Notes under the pieces: generated by a model | Seen by the model: only the letters and a program-made list of their open reading frames with translations | Databases searched by the model: none | What the model was told of the DNA's origin: nothing | Assembly: GCA_944362555.1 (NCBI GenBank) | Contig: CALVTL010000004.1 | Span: 1-64,000 of the forward strand | Direction of reading: 5' to 3' | DNA length: 64,000 bases | Origin: an uncultured Clostridia bacterium | GTDB lineage: Bacteria; Bacillota; Clostridia; Christensenellales; Borkfalkiaceae | Part shown: positions 9,543 to 18,732 of the stretch, in pieces | Position numbering within the stretch: the first letter of the stretch is position 1 | Layout of the letters: every line of letters starts with the position of its first letter | Position numbers and translations under genes: made by a program

Positions 9543-9902
9543 ATGAAAATCGAACTGATCGGAAAACTCAACACCATTTACGAGGAGATCGCGGCGGAAT
9601 ACGAGCGCTACATCCGCATCGGCGCGCTCAAAGAGGGGGACAAGCTCCCCAGCGTGCGCGAGCTCGCCATGCAGGTGGGCGTCAACCCCAACACGGTGGT
9701 GCACGCCTATATTCTGATGGAGGAGCGCGGGCTCATCCGCATCCTGCCCAAAAAGGGCGCGTTCGTGCGCGCTTACGAGACGCCGCCGCGCATCGACGAG
9801 GCGCGTTCGCGCATTGCCCGCCTCAAAGAAGCGGGCGTCACCAAGGAGGAAATTCTTTCCGTCGTGGAGGAACTCTACGGCGAAGGAGGGAAGAATGATT
9901 GA
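9543..9902 (+). CDS. GntR-family regulator, YtrA type
   Basis: 119 residues, the short YtrA-type GntR length. A winged helix-turn-helix occupies residues 1-75 (IRIGALKEGDKLPSVRELA, then VNPNTVVHAYILMEERG and LPKKGAFV), followed by a short dimerising helix pair with no effector-binding domain. YtrA regulators control adjacent ABC exporters and respond to cell-envelope stress such as lipid-II-binding antibiotics. The stop overlaps the next gene by 8 bases. The start is the ATG at 9543 with AGGGGACGG just upstream. Confidence 0.9.
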   Translation: MKIELIGKLNTIYEEIAAEYERYIRIGALKEGDKLPSVRELAMQVGVNPNTVVHAYILMEERGLIRILPKKGAFVRAYETPPRIDEARSRIARLKEAGVTKEEILSVVEELYGEGGKND

Positions 9903-10773
9903 ATTACGGCATCTGTCAAAATCGTTCGCGTCCAAGCGGGTGCTCGACGATGTCGACCTCACCATTCCCGACGGGAGCATCTTCGGGCTGATCGGCATCA
10001 ACGGCGCGGGGAAGTCCACGCTGCTGCGCCTCATTGCCGACGTGCTGCGCCCCGACGCGGGCGAGGTGCGCATCGACGGCGAGAACGTGCTCGGGAACGA
10101 GGCATTGAAGCGCTCGCTCTTTTTCCTGCCCGACGATCCCTTCTATGCGACGGGGACGACGGTGGAAAAACTCGCCGAAATGTATGCCGCCTACTATCCC
10201 TTTGACAGGGCGGCGTTTGTAAAATACCGCGACATCTTCGGCGTGCAGCTCCGCACGCCCATCCGCAACTTCTCCAAGGGGATGAAGCGGCAGGCGTTCG
10301 TCACGCTTGCGCTCTCCGTGCGCCCGCGTTATCTCCTGCTCGACGAGGCGTTCGACGGGCTGGACCCTTTGGCGCGCCTCGAACTCAAACGCGGGCTCAT
10401 CGAGCTGGGGGAGGAGACGGGCTGCACAGCGCTCATCTCCAGCCACTCCTTACGCGAATTGGAGGACATCTGCTCGGGGTTCGCCCTCCTCGACGGCGGC
10501 TCGGTCGCCGACGCGGGCGATCTGACGGAGACGCTCGGCATGGTGCACAAGTACCAGTTCGCGCTCGACCGCCCCGTCCGGTGGGAGGATATTCCCTTCC
10601 CGTGCATCTCCTTTGAGGCGACGGGCAGGGTGGCGAAGGTCATCGCGCGCGGCGAGAAGGGGGAGCTGGAGCAAAAGCTGCTCGCGCTCTCTCCGCTCTT
10701 TGTCGAGGAGCTCAAAGTGGACTTTGAAGAGCTGTTCCTGTGCGAAGTGAGAAGCAGGGGGTATCTCAAATGA
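9895..10773 (+). CDS. ABC transporter ATP-binding protein
   Basis: 292 residues. Walker A GINGAGKST, a degenerate signature (RNFSKGMKRQ instead of LSGGQ), Walker B YLLLDEAFDGLD and the H-loop ISSHS are all visible. The atypical signature is common in YtrB/BcrA-like export ATPases. The gene starts inside the end of gntR and overlaps the permease gene (ATGA at 10770), so the three are one coupled operon. Likely role: energising the permease encoded next; substrate unknown, perhaps a peptide antibiotic or envelope component. Confidence 0.92.
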   Translation: MIELRHLSKSFASKRVLDDVDLTIPDGSIFGLIGINGAGKSTLLRLIADVLRPDAGEVRIDGENVLGNEALKRSLFFLPDDPFYATGTTVEKLAEMYAAYYPFDRAAFVKYRDIFGVQLRTPIRNFSKGMKRQAFVTLALSVRPRYLLLDEAFDGLDPLARLELKRGLIELGEETGCTALISSHSLRELEDICSGFALLDGGSVADAGDLTETLGMVHKYQFALDRPVRWEDIPFPCISFEATGRVAKVIARGEKGELEQKLLALSPLFVEELKVDFEELFLCEVRSRGYLK

Positions 10774-11819
10774 AGAGAGCGTTTTTCTATGAACTCAAAC
10801 GCAACGTGATGCCGCTCGCCATCTTTTCGGCATTCGCCGTCGCCTGCTCCGTCGTCTACGCCTTCACCGCGACGTTGAGTTACGGTTCCGGGACGTTGGA
10901 GGATAGCTGCGACGGGATGTTCACCGTGCTGCTGTGCATCCTTTGCACCGTCGTCCCCGTGATGCAGTTTTCTTACCGCATGGAACAGCGCAGCACCGAT
11001 CTGTGGTATTCCATGCCCATTTCGCGTAAAAACCTCATGCTGGTGCGGGTTTTGGGCGGACTTGTGCTCGCGCTCGTGCCGTATACGCTCGCCTATTGGC
11101 TGGGCGTCGCCTGCGTCGCCATGCAGGAGAGCGGCTTTGTGTTCGCGCACTATCTCTCGCTGTGGGCGGTCTCCCTTCCGCTGGGGGTGGGGTTGTTCGG
11201 CGTGAACGCCTTTCTCTTCACGCGCGCCAACACCGTGCGGGACGGCATTTTATTCCTCGTCCTCTGGGCGTGCCTGCTGCCCCTGATCGTTGCAACGTTC
11301 TTCTCGGGGCTTCGCTTCAAACTTGATTGGGATCCCGACCTTCCTGACTATCTCAACCATCGTACCGGGCTGGACGTCGCCTCCTTCTTCTTCCCGTACA
11401 GCCCCGCCGCATACCTTTCGGGCATCTTCGACGTCCTGCTGCGCGGCAGTGCGGTCTCCGCCTTCTCGCGGTTCTCCCTCTGGTTCGTGCTGCCGGTCGC
11501 CGTCATAGAGGGCGTCGGCGCGTATGTCGGGCTCTTTCTTCTGTCCGATCGCGACAAGTCGGAGAACGCGGGGCAGATCTCCTCGTCGTGGCTGGGCTAC
11601 CGCACCCTCATCCCCGCCTACATCGTGCTGCTGTTCGGCGTGGCGGAGACGCTGCTCGACAACTCCGTTATCGTCTATGTCATCGTGGCGCTCATCGGCG
11701 CGGCGCTCTACTTTGCCTACCGCCGCTCCTTCCGCCTGAAAAAGTCGGACGTCATCTGTTATGCCGCCTCCGTCGTTCTGGGCATCGTTCTTGCGCTGAT
11801 TTTTCACTATGTTGGATAA
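10770..11819 (+). CDS. ABC-2 type permease
   Basis: 349 residues from the ATG overlapping the ATPase stop. About eight hydrophobic helices are seen, in the usual ABC-2 layout: an N-terminal helix after MKRAFFYELKRN, a cytoplasmic EQRSTDLWYSMPISR loop that matches the coupling region of bacitracin/YtrC-type permeases, then the remaining helices. It forms the membrane half of the exporter controlled by the GntR protein upstream. No terminator is obvious after it. Confidence 0.85.
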   Translation: MKRAFFYELKRNVMPLAIFSAFAVACSVVYAFTATLSYGSGTLEDSCDGMFTVLLCILCTVVPVMQFSYRMEQRSTDLWYSMPISRKNLMLVRVLGGLVLALVPYTLAYWLGVACVAMQESGFVFAHYLSLWAVSLPLGVGLFGVNAFLFTRANTVRDGILFLVLWACLLPLIVATFFSGLRFKLDWDPDLPDYLNHRTGLDVASFFFPYSPAAYLSGIFDVLLRGSAVSAFSRFSLWFVLPVAVIEGVGAYVGLFLLSDRDKSENAGQISSSWLGYRTLIPAYIVLLFGVAETLLDNSVIVYVIVALIGAALYFAYRRSFRLKKSDVICYAASVVLGIVLALIFHYVG

Positions 11820-11868
11820 ACCTATCATATTTCTGTAAAATTTTACCAAATTTTTTACCGTCTCCCCA

Positions 11869-11897
11869 TTGACGAAATGGGGGGATTTTGGTATAAT
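11869..11897 (+). promoter_or_regulatory. Promoter of the 11963 oxidoreductase gene
   Basis: TTGACG (11869-11874), 17-base spacer, TATAAT (11892-11897). In the leader, GGGAAACT at 11912-11919 and AGTTTTCCC at 11930-11938 form an imperfect inverted repeat next to a run of A. Confidence 0.8.
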
Positions 11898-11962
11898 GAG
11901 ACCGTGATCGGGGGAAACTTCCCAAGGGGAGTTTTCCCGAAAAAAAGATAAGGGGTGTTGTT

Positions 11963-12988
11963 ATGAAGAAGATCAGAGTGGTACAGTACGGCTGCGGCAA
12001 GATGAGCAAGTACATTTTGCGCTACCTGCACGAAAAGGGCGCGGAGATCGTGGGCGCCATCGACGTCAACCCTGCCATCCTCGGCATGGACGTGGGGGAT
12101 TTTGCGGAGCTCGGCATCAAGACGGGCGTCAGGATTTCCGATGACGCGGAGCGGGTGCTCGACGAGTGCGACGCCGACGTCGCCGTCGTCACGCTGTTTA
12201 GCTTTGTTTCGGACATTTACGAGGCGGTGGAGCGCTGCGTCATCCGCGGCATCAACGTCATCACGACGTGCGAGGAGGCGATCTATCCCTGGACGACGGC
12301 AGCCGCGTTCACCAACAAGCTGGACGCCCTCGCCAAGGAGCACAACTGCACGGTGACGGGCAGCGGGATGCAGGACATCTTCTGGATCAACATGGTCGCC
12401 ATGGTCGCGGGCGGCTGCGCGTCCATCCAAAAGATCAAGGGCGCGTACAGCTACAACGTGGAGGACTACGGGCTGGCGCTCGCCAAGGCGCACGGGTGCG
12501 ACCTCACCGTCAAGGAGTTTGAAAAGACGCTCGCCCATCCCGCGGAGATCGTTCCCTCCTATGCGTGGAACGCGGCGGAGGCGATCTGCAACAAGCTCGG
12601 GCTCACCATCAAGTCCATCAGACAGGAGAACGTTCCCTACACGGTGGACAAGGATATGCCGTGCGCGACGATGAACACCACCATCAAGGCGGGCAGGTGC
12701 ATCGGGATGTCGGCGGTCGTCACCATCGAGACCTATCAGGGCATCGTCATCGAGGAGGAGACCATCGGCAAGGTGTACGGCGAAGGGGACGGCGATATGT
12801 GCGACTGGTGGATCACGGGCGAACCGAATACCGAGTTCCACGTCGTAAAACCCGCCACCGTCGAGCATACCTGCGCGACCATCGTCAACCGCATCCCGTC
12901 CCTTCTTAACGCGCCCGCGGGCTACGTCACCGCGGACGAGCTGGATGAGATCAAATACCTCACCTATCCCATGGACGTCGAACTGTAA
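11963..12988 (+). CDS. 2,4-diaminopentanoate dehydrogenase-like NAD(P)-dependent oxidoreductase
   Basis: 341 residues. The N-terminal Rossmann fold is clear ([13 protein letters not shown], then an acidic residue at the end of strand 2, GAIDVNP). The rest, with [19 protein letters not shown] and the C-terminal [14 protein letters not shown], is typical of the dihydrodipicolinate-reductase-like family that includes 2,4-diaminopentanoate dehydrogenase of ornithine fermentation. No partner of that pathway lies nearby, so the true substrate is uncertain. The gene stands alone with its own promoter. Confidence 0.75.
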   Translation: MKKIRVVQYGCGKMSKYILRYLHEKGAEIVGAIDVNPAILGMDVGDFAELGIKTGVRISDDAERVLDECDADVAVVTLFSFVSDIYEAVERCVIRGINVITTCEEAIYPWTTAAAFTNKLDALAKEHNCTVTGSGMQDIFWINMVAMVAGGCASIQKIKGAYSYNVEDYGLALAKAHGCDLTVKEFEKTLAHPAEIVPSYAWNAAEAICNKLGLTIKSIRQENVPYTVDKDMPCATMNTTIKAGRCIGMSAVVTIETYQGIVIEEETIGKVYGEGDGDMCDWWITGEPNTEFHVVKPATVEHTCATIVNRIPSLLNAPAGYVTADELDEIKYLTYPMDVEL

Positions 12989-13019
12989 AAAAGGGGAGCC
13001 TTCCTGCGGGGAGGCTCCC
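12988..13019 (-). terminator. Terminator between convergent genes 11963 and 13027
   Basis: An 11-bp stem with one G-T pair (12994-13004 with 13009-13019, loop TGCG). On the minus strand it is followed by CTTTTTT, so it mainly serves the esterase gene. Confidence 0.8.
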
Positions 13020-13026
13020 TGAATAC

Positions 13027-13746
13027 TTATGACGTGATGAGGGCTAGCGTCTCGCGGGCGACGCGCTCCATCGCAGGCGGCGAAAAGCCGTGCCCTTCCC
13101 CCGGGAAGGGGATGAGACGGGCAAAGGGATAGCATTCGGCGGCGCGTTCGCTGTAACGGATGGGGACGACGTCGTCCTTTGTTCCGTGCATCAGCACGAC
13201 CTTTTTGCGGAAGGCGGGCATTTCGCGGTAGACGTCCATCCCGCGCAGGGTGAGAAAGAAGTCCCGCCCGAGCGCCACGTCCCACAAGATCGTCTTTTCG
13301 GGCACGTTGTCCGGATAGCGAGCGTTCCAGTCGTCGGGGATGCAGAATGCGGGATAGAGGAGGGCGAGCCCCGCAAATTTCTCGGGACAAAGCTGCGCCG
13401 CCAGCGCGCTCACCATGCCGCCCTGGCTCGCGCCGAAAAGGTAAATTTCGGTGCAGCCTTCGAGCTTGCGCGCATAGTCCGCGGCGGCGAGCAGGTCGTC
13501 CCGCTCGCTCAAAAGGGTCATCTGCGTGGTGGGAAAGCCGCTCAAATCCCGCTTTCCGCTCCCGCAAAAGGTGAAAGAAAGCGCACCCGCGCCGTTCTTT
13601 TGCAAAAATTCGGCGAGCGGCGCAAAGTCCTCGCACGAGCCGCCGAACCCGTGGCTGATGACGACGACGGGAAAGTTCTTCTTCGCGGGCAGACAGAGCC
13701 GCGCGTCCATCGTCCGATCGTGATGGGAGATACGAATATGTTCCAT
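13027..13746 (-). CDS. Alpha/beta hydrolase (esterase-like)
   Basis: 239 residues. Features of the serine hydrolase fold: oxyanion region SHGFGGS, nucleophile elbow GASQGG, acid in HGTKDDVVP and catalytic His in GEGHGF. Family members hydrolyse esters or acyl groups; feruloyl or acyl esterases are possible. An upstream in-frame ATG at 13764 overlaps the TATAAT box and so cannot be in the transcript; the start at 13746 lies only six bases after that box, which implies a leaderless message. The gene is single and divergent from glf. Confidence 0.82.
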   Translation of the reverse strand: MEHIRISHHDRTMDARLCLPAKKNFPVVVISHGFGGSCEDFAPLAEFLQKNGAGALSFTFCGSGKRDLSGFPTTQMTLLSERDDLLAAADYARKLEGCTEIYLFGASQGGMVSALAAQLCPEKFAGLALLYPAFCIPDDWNARYPDNVPEKTILWDVALGRDFFLTLRGMDVYREMPAFRKKVVLMHGTKDDVVPIRYSERAAECYPFARLIPFPGEGHGFSPPAMERVARETLALITS

Positions 13747-13752
13747 GCCCTT

Positions 13753-13781
13753 ATTATAGCGCATTTTTCGCCCGCGCGCAA
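13753..13781 (-). promoter_or_regulatory. Promoter of the esterase gene, giving a leaderless transcript
   Basis: TTGCGC (13781-13776), 17-base spacer, TATAAT (13758-13753). Only AAGGGC separates the -10 box from the ATG at 13746. Confidence 0.7.
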
Positions 13782-13798
13782 GACTTTTTTTTGAAATG

Positions 13799-13827
13799 TT
13801 GACAGAATACGTGCGGCGTGGTACAAT
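13799..13827 (+). promoter_or_regulatory. Promoter of glf
   Basis: TTGACA (13799-13804), 17-base spacer, TACAAT (13822-13827). Confidence 0.85.
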
Positions 13828-13898
13828 ACTTTTGACGCGGCGTCATGCCGCGGAACTGCTTCAGGCAAAAACCCGATCACAAGGAGCGCTTTTTCTCT

Positions 13899-14996
13899 AT
13901 GACTGATTATCTCATTGTCGGAACGGGGCTGTTCGGTGCGGTGTGCGCGCATGAGCTCGCGCGCGCGGGCAAGAGCGTGCTCTGCATCGACCGCCGCAGC
14001 CATATCGGCGGGAACGTGTATACGGAGAACGTGGAGGGCATCCACGTCCACCGCTACGGCGCGCACATCTTTCACACGTCCGATTGGGCGGTGTGGGAGT
14101 ACGTCAACCGCTTTGCGGAGTTTGTTCCCTTCATCAATTCCCCCGTGGCGCGCTACGGGCGGGAGATGTACAACCTGCCCTTCAACATGAACACCTTCGT
14201 CCGCCTGTGGAAGGATGTCTGCACGCCGTCGGAGGCGCGCGCCCGCATCGAGGCGGAGCGCGATACCTCCATCGAAGAGCCGAAGAACCTCGAAGAGCAG
14301 GCATTGAAGCTCGTGGGCAGAACGGTGTACGAAAAGCTCATCAAGGGCTACACGGAAAAGCAGTGGGGGCGCCCTTGCAGCGAACTTCCCGCCTTCATCC
14401 TGCGCCGCGTGCCCGTGCGCTTCACCTTCGACAACAACTATTTCAACGACCGCTATCAGGGAATCCCCGCAGGGGGATATACCCGCCTTGTCGCAAAGCT
14501 CTTATCGGACGCCGACGTGCGCCTTTCCTGCGACTTTCTCGCCCATCGGGAGGAGATCTCCGCCATGGCGCGGCGCATCATCTACACGGGTCCCATCGAC
14601 GCCTATTTCGGCTACCGCTTCGGCGCGCTCGGCTATCGCTCCCTGCGCTTTGAGACGGAGACGCTCGACGTGCCCGACTTTCAGGGGAACGCCGTCGTCA
14701 ACTACACGTCTGCGGAGGTGCCGTACACGCGCATCATCGAGCACAAGCACTTCGAGGGGGGCACGCAGCCCGTCACGGTCATCACGCGCGAATATCCCGC
14801 CGAATGGAAAAAGGGGGACGAGCCGTACTATCCCGTCAACGACGAGAAGAACGATCGTCTCTTCGCGCGCTATCAGGCGCTCGCCGCGCAGGAAAAGAAC
14901 GTGGTGTTCGGCGGACGGCTGGGGCAGTACCGCTACTTCGACATGGACGACACCGTCGCCGCCGCGCTCGCTCTCGTGCGCGCCGAACTTGCGTGA
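13899..14996 (+). CDS. glf: UDP-galactopyranose mutase
   Basis: 365 residues from the ATG at 13899, which has AAGGAG upstream. The enzyme is an FAD protein that converts UDP-galactopyranose to UDP-galactofuranose for surface glycans. Visible: the dinucleotide-binding start YLIVGTGLFGAVCAHELA, RRSHIGGNVYTE, the YGAHIFHTS histidine loop, GYTEKQWG, and the C-terminal GRLGQYRYFDMD block. Length fits the bacterial family. It stands alone with its own promoter, away from any visible glycan cluster. Confidence 0.95.
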   Translation: MTDYLIVGTGLFGAVCAHELARAGKSVLCIDRRSHIGGNVYTENVEGIHVHRYGAHIFHTSDWAVWEYVNRFAEFVPFINSPVARYGREMYNLPFNMNTFVRLWKDVCTPSEARARIEAERDTSIEEPKNLEEQALKLVGRTVYEKLIKGYTEKQWGRPCSELPAFILRRVPVRFTFDNNYFNDRYQGIPAGGYTRLVAKLLSDADVRLSCDFLAHREEISAMARRIIYTGPIDAYFGYRFGALGYRSLRFETETLDVPDFQGNAVVNYTSAEVPYTRIIEHKHFEGGTQPVTVITREYPAEWKKGDEPYYPVNDEKNDRLFARYQALAAQEKNVVFGGRLGQYRYFDMDDTVAAALALVRAELA

Positions 14997-15050
14997 TCGT
15001 ACACTTTATCAATCAATTTATAATTTTTTGAAAAAGTTTTCCATTCCGTC

Positions 15051-15078
15051 TTGAAATTTCTGAAATTTGTAGTATAAT
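15051..15078 (+). promoter_or_regulatory. Promoter of the 15110 membrane protein gene
   Basis: TTGAAA (15051-15056), 16-base spacer, TATAAT (15073-15078). Confidence 0.8.
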
Positions 15079-15109
15079 AGAGGCAAGAATGTTTTGTAAG
15101 GAGTGGAAT

Positions 15110-15625
15110 ATGGCAAAGAAAAAGAAGACAAAGATCGGATTGTTCGATCTGCTCATGATGATCATGGCGCTCGTCGGGCTGGTGCTCGCCGTCGTCGGGA
15201 TGTTCATCCCGTTCTTCTCGCAGGTGACGGAGCTTCTCGGCAACAAGCAGACGACCAACACGGGGCTGTTCGACGACTACGAACTGCTCGAGTCCGTGAT
15301 GGACGGCAATCTCACCATCGGGCTCGTGCAGGCGTTCGTCATCGCGTCCGTCGTGTTGACGGCGCTCGCAACGGCGGTCGTCCTTCTGGGCAAATTGGGC
15401 GTTCTGCGCTTTAAAGGGCTCGTCAAGCTCCTGTTCGCCGTTCTCGTCATCGTCATCGCGGCGCTCGTCATCACGTTTGCGGCAACGTATGCGGCACAGT
15501 CTCCCCTCAATGTCGACGCAGGGGACATCGCGGGTACGGCGTTCATCCCCGCGTCGGGCGCGTACCTCGTCATGGCGGGCGGCGTCGTCTCGGGCGTGGC
15601 GCTCCTCGTTTCCAAACTCAAATAA
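15110..15625 (+). CDS. Small four-helix membrane protein, function unknown
   Basis: 171 residues from the ATG after AAGGAG. A lysine-rich start (AKKKKTK) precedes four predicted membrane segments (about residues 11-34, 72-95, 103-127 and 143-168). The loop between helices 1 and 2 is polar and probably extracytoplasmic. I recognise no named family. It is a single-gene unit between a strong promoter and a terminator shared with dapB. Confidence 0.75.
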   Translation: MAKKKKTKIGLFDLLMMIMALVGLVLAVVGMFIPFFSQVTELLGNKQTTNTGLFDDYELLESVMDGNLTIGLVQAFVIASVVLTALATAVVLLGKLGVLRFKGLVKLLFAVLVIVIAALVITFAATYAAQSPLNVDAGDIAGTAFIPASGAYLVMAGGVVSGVALLVSKLK

Positions 15626-15633
15626 GTTCGCTG

Positions 15634-15671
15634 AAAAAACCCCGCTCCGTTTTTCGCGGAGCGGGGTTTTT
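15634..15671. terminator. Bidirectional terminator between gene 15110 and dapB
   Basis: A perfect 10-bp stem (CCCCGCTCCG and CGGAGCGGGG, 15640-15649 and 15657-15666) has T5 on one side and A6 on the other, so it can stop both convergent transcripts. Confidence 0.9.
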
Positions 15672-15683
15672 GTATGCAGAAAA

Positions 15684-16439
15684 TCAGTTGAACTGCTCTT
15701 TCAGCAGGTCGCTCATGTCGTACAGCCCGGGGGCTCTGTCGATCAGCCATGCGGCGGCTTTCAGGGCGCCCGCGGCGAACACCTTGCGGCTGCGCGCCGA
15801 GTGGGAGAGGGTGACGATCTCGTCCTCGCCCGCGAACATCACTTCGTGCTCGCCGACGATGGTGCCGCCGCGCACGGCGTGGATGCCGATCTCCTTGCGG
15901 CTGCGTTCGCCCACCATACCGCACCGTCCGCAGACGTTCTCCTTTCCGCCGCCGAACCCTTCATTGACGCTCTCCGCCAGCATGAGCGCCGTGCCCGAGG
16001 GGGCGTCCTTCTTGAAGTGATGGTGCCGCTCGACGATCTCCGCGTCAAAGGTATCGCCCAAAATTTCCGCCGCCTTTTTTACAAGGTATTGCAGAAGGTT
16101 GATGCCGACGGACAAATTCCCCGTCTTGAACACGGCGATCTCGCCGCCCGCCTTGCGGATGCGCGCGAGGTCGTCCTCCGAATACCCCGTCGCCGCCAGC
16201 ACGACGGGCAGCGCGCGCGCCTTGCAGAAGGCGAGCACTTCTTCAAGCGCCGCGGGGGCGGAAAAATCCACCACGGCGTCCGCCTGCTCCGTGACCTTGG
16301 AAAGGCTTTCATAGACGGGATAGGGCGCGGGGGCGGGGCGCACGTCCACGCCCGCGACGATCTCAATGCCGCGCTCGGCGGCAAGTTCCGTCACGTTTTT
16401 TCCCATGCGCCCGCACGCGCCGCATAAAATAATATTCAT
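15684..16439 (-). CDS. dapB: 4-hydroxy-tetrahydrodipicolinate reductase
   Basis: 251 residues. The enzyme makes tetrahydrodipicolinate with NAD(P)H in the diaminopimelate/lysine pathway. Seen: the GACGRMG nucleotide-binding loop, ATGYSEDD, the EIVERHHHFKKDAPSGTA catalytic block and the C-terminal SRKVFAAGAL. The start overlaps the dapA stop by four bases, so it is the last gene of the asd-dapA-dapB operon controlled by the L-box leader at 18501-18720. Confidence 0.96.
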   Translation of the reverse strand: MNIILCGACGRMGKNVTELAAERGIEIVAGVDVRPAPAPYPVYESLSKVTEQADAVVDFSAPAALEEVLAFCKARALPVVLAATGYSEDDLARIRKAGGEIAVFKTGNLSVGINLLQYLVKKAAEILGDTFDAEIVERHHHFKKDAPSGTALMLAESVNEGFGGGKENVCGRCGMVGERSRKEIGIHAVRGGTIVGEHEVMFAGEDEIVTLSHSARSRKVFAAGALKAAAWLIDRAPGLYDMSDLLKEQFN

Positions 16440-17326
16440 GCCGTCACCTCCAGATAGTTCTCCGAGAGCGCCGCCTTGAGCTGCGAAAGGTGCTCGGGCT
16501 CGATCGGGGTGAGGGGCGGGCGCGGGATTCCCGCGTCAAAGCCCAGAATGTTCATTGCCGCCTTGACGGGGATGGGGTTGACTTCCAAAAAGCACGCGTG
16601 GATGAGGGGGAGCAGGACGTCGTTCGTGCCGTTGGCAAGGTCGAGCCTGCCGTCCAGCACTTCCTCCGTCAGCCACTTCACCTGTTTGGGAACGACGTTC
16701 GCCACAACGGAGATGACCGCCGTTCCGCCCGCCGCAAGGATGGGCAGGTTGAGCGCGTCCTCACCCGAGTAGAGGTCGCACTTGCAGCGGATGCGCCGCG
16801 CCGTCTCCATCACCTGCTGCATATTTCCGCTCGCCTCCTTGATGCCCGCCATGTTGGGGATGTCGGCGATCTTTTCCATCGTCGCGGGCAGGATGTTGAC
16901 GCCCGTGCGCCCGGGGACGTTATAGCAGATGACGGGAAGGGGGGTCGCGCCGCAGACCGCCTTGTAGTATTCGATGAGCCCGTTTTGCGTGCACTTGTTG
17001 TAGTAGGGCGTCACCGCAAGGATGCCGTCCGCGCCGATGTCCGTCGCCAGGCGGGTCATTTCCACCGCCCGCTGCGTGTTGTTGCCGCCCGTTCCGAAGA
17101 TGAGCTTTATCCGCCCCTTCGCCTTTTGGACGGCGAAGCGCATGAGCGCCTCCTTTTCCTTGTCCGTCATGGTGGCGGGCTCGCCCGTAGTGCCCAGCAC
17201 GACAAGGGCGTCCGTTCCGCCCTCGATCTGATATTCGATCATCCGTTCAAAACAATCGAAGTTGATGCCGTCCTCCGTGAAGGGGGTGATCATGGCAGTC
17301 GCGCTGCCCCGCAAAAATCCTCTCAT
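16436..17326 (-). CDS. dapA: 4-hydroxy-tetrahydrodipicolinate synthase
   Basis: 296 residues. It condenses pyruvate with aspartate semialdehyde. Visible motifs: GTTGEPATMT, the tyrosine block TPYYNK and the Schiff-base lysine in GIKEASG. Length and order agree with the family. It is 59 bases downstream of asd and overlaps dapB by four bases. Confidence 0.97.
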   Translation of the reverse strand: MRGFLRGSATAMITPFTEDGINFDCFERMIEYQIEGGTDALVVLGTTGEPATMTDKEKEALMRFAVQKAKGRIKLIFGTGGNNTQRAVEMTRLATDIGADGILAVTPYYNKCTQNGLIEYYKAVCGATPLPVICYNVPGRTGVNILPATMEKIADIPNMAGIKEASGNMQQVMETARRIRCKCDLYSGEDALNLPILAAGGTAVISVVANVVPKQVKWLTEEVLDGRLDLANGTNDVLLPLIHACFLEVNPIPVKAAMNILGFDAGIPRPPLTPIEPEHLSQLKAALSENYLEVTA

Positions 17327-17385
17327 ATCTTCTCCTTCCCGCGCTGCAGAATATGCCGCGCGCCCTGATCCGTGTGAATGTGCGA

Positions 17386-18468
17386 TCAGTCGAAATAGCC
17401 CTTCGCCGCAAGGAGCTCCGCGAGCAGCACCGCGCCGCCCGCCGCGCCGCGCAGCGTGTTGTGCGAGAGCCCGATGAACTTGTAGTCAAAGAGGGTATCC
17501 TTCCGCAGCCGCCCCGCGCACACCGCCATGCCGTTCTCCGTCATGCGGTCGAGCTTCGCCTGCGGGCGGTCGTCCTCCTCAAAGTAGTGGATGAACTGTT
17601 TGGGCGCGGAGGGGAGATTTAATGCCTGCGGCTCGCCCGAAAAATTCTTCCACGCCGAAAGGATGTCCTCCTTTGAGGGCGTCCTTTCAAAGGACACGAA
17701 CACCGCCGCCGTGTGCCCGTCCGAAACGGGCACGCGCAGGCACTGCGATGTGATGACGGGACCCTCCGCATGGACGATGCGCCCGTCTTGCAGCGTGCCC
17801 CAGATCTTCAGGGGCTCTTCTTCGCTCTTTTGCTCCTCGCCGCCGATATAGGGGATGACGTTATCCACGATCTGCGGCATGGTGGCGAATGTCTTGCCCG
17901 CGCCCGAGATCGCCTGATAGGTGGTGACGGCGGCGCACTTTATCCCGAAGGCGCGCAGCGGGTGCAGGAGGGGAACGTAGGATTGCAGCGAGCAGTTGCT
18001 CTTGACGGCAATAAACCCGCGCTTTGTCCCCAGCCGCCTGCGCTGGTCGGCGATAACGGCGAGGTGGCCGGCGTTTACTTCCGGGATGACCATGGGCACG
18101 TCGGGCGTCGCGCGGTGCGCGGAGTTGTTGGACACGACGGGCACTTCGAGTTTTGCGTACCGCTCCTCGAGCGCGCGGATGTCCTCCTTCTTCATATTGA
18201 CGGCGCAGAACACAAAATCGACCATGCCCGCAATGCGCCCGGCGTCCGCTTCGGCGTCGAGCACCGTCATATCCTTTGCATATCCGGGGATGGGGACGCT
18301 CATCGCCCACTTTTCGCCCACCGCCTCGCAATAGGGCTTTCCCGCCGAGCGGGCGCTCGCCGCAAGCACGACGGGGGTGAACAGAGGGTGCTTGTCGAGC
18401 AGCGTCAAGAAGCGCTGTCCGACCATGCCCGTGGCGCCGATGACGCCGACTTTATGCGTTCCGATCAT
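17386..18468 (-). CDS. asd: Aspartate-semialdehyde dehydrogenase
   Basis: 360 residues. The enzyme reduces aspartyl phosphate to the semialdehyde. It has the N-terminal GATGMVGQRF loop, VSNNSAHR, and the active-site cysteine in KSNCSLQ. It belongs to the longer archaeal/fungal-like ASADH group judged by length and the missing gap pattern. It is the first gene after the L-box riboswitch, so the whole operon should be shut down when lysine is plentiful. Confidence 0.95.
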   Translation of the reverse strand: MIGTHKVGVIGATGMVGQRFLTLLDKHPLFTPVVLAASARSAGKPYCEAVGEKWAMSVPIPGYAKDMTVLDAEADAGRIAGMVDFVFCAVNMKKEDIRALEERYAKLEVPVVSNNSAHRATPDVPMVIPEVNAGHLAVIADQRRRLGTKRGFIAVKSNCSLQSYVPLLHPLRAFGIKCAAVTTYQAISGAGKTFATMPQIVDNVIPYIGGEEQKSEEEPLKIWGTLQDGRIVHAEGPVITSQCLRVPVSDGHTAAVFVSFERTPSKEDILSAWKNFSGEPQALNLPSAPKQFIHYFEEDDRPQAKLDRMTENGMAVCAGRLRKDTLFDYKFIGLSHNTLRGAAGGAVLLAELLAAKGYFD

Positions 18469-18500
18469 AGCTGTTCTCCTTACAAAAGAAATGCGTGATA

Positions 18501-18720
18501 GAAAAAAAGGAAGGCGAGCCCCGCCTTCCTTCGTCTTTTCTCACAATGGAAAAAGCGCTTCACCGCGGGGTGACAGGAATGCGGGTATTCTCCCGCAGAC
18601 CCAGCGCATCGCGGGAAGGGCGGCAATGCGCTTCGGCGGAGATACCCTTTCGCGTGCGCATCGTGCGGAATGCCTTCCTGTTCCTGTGCGCGCGGTACTC
18701 TTGTTCGTCCGCTCCTCTTT
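18501..18720 (-). promoter_or_regulatory. Lysine (L-box) riboswitch with intrinsic terminator
   Basis: On the minus strand the leader reads AGAGGAGCGGACGAAC then AAGAGTA, matching the conserved L-box start (AGAGGUGC..AA..AGAGUA). It continues with GAAAGGG..., TCCGCCGAAGCGC (the conserved GCCGAAGC) and GCGCTGGGTC...CTGTCACC, in the order known from lysC leaders. GAAAAAG near 18720 can pair with CTTTTTC near 18552 as P1. The leader ends in a 10-bp terminator stem (18531-18522 with 18516-18507) followed by a T-run, 33 bases before the asd start. Family knowledge: lysine binding favours termination. Assignment was made by eye. Confidence 0.9.
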
Positions 18721-18732
18721 TTCTTTGCAACA

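Noticed and set aside
11855..13636. 593-residue minus-strand ORF
   Set aside because: It is antisense to the oxidoreductase at 11963 and partly out of frame with the esterase gene, Arg/His-rich and without motifs.
13746..13764. Upstream ATG of the esterase gene
   Set aside because: The six codons before 13746 contain the TATAAT box, so they would not be transcribed.
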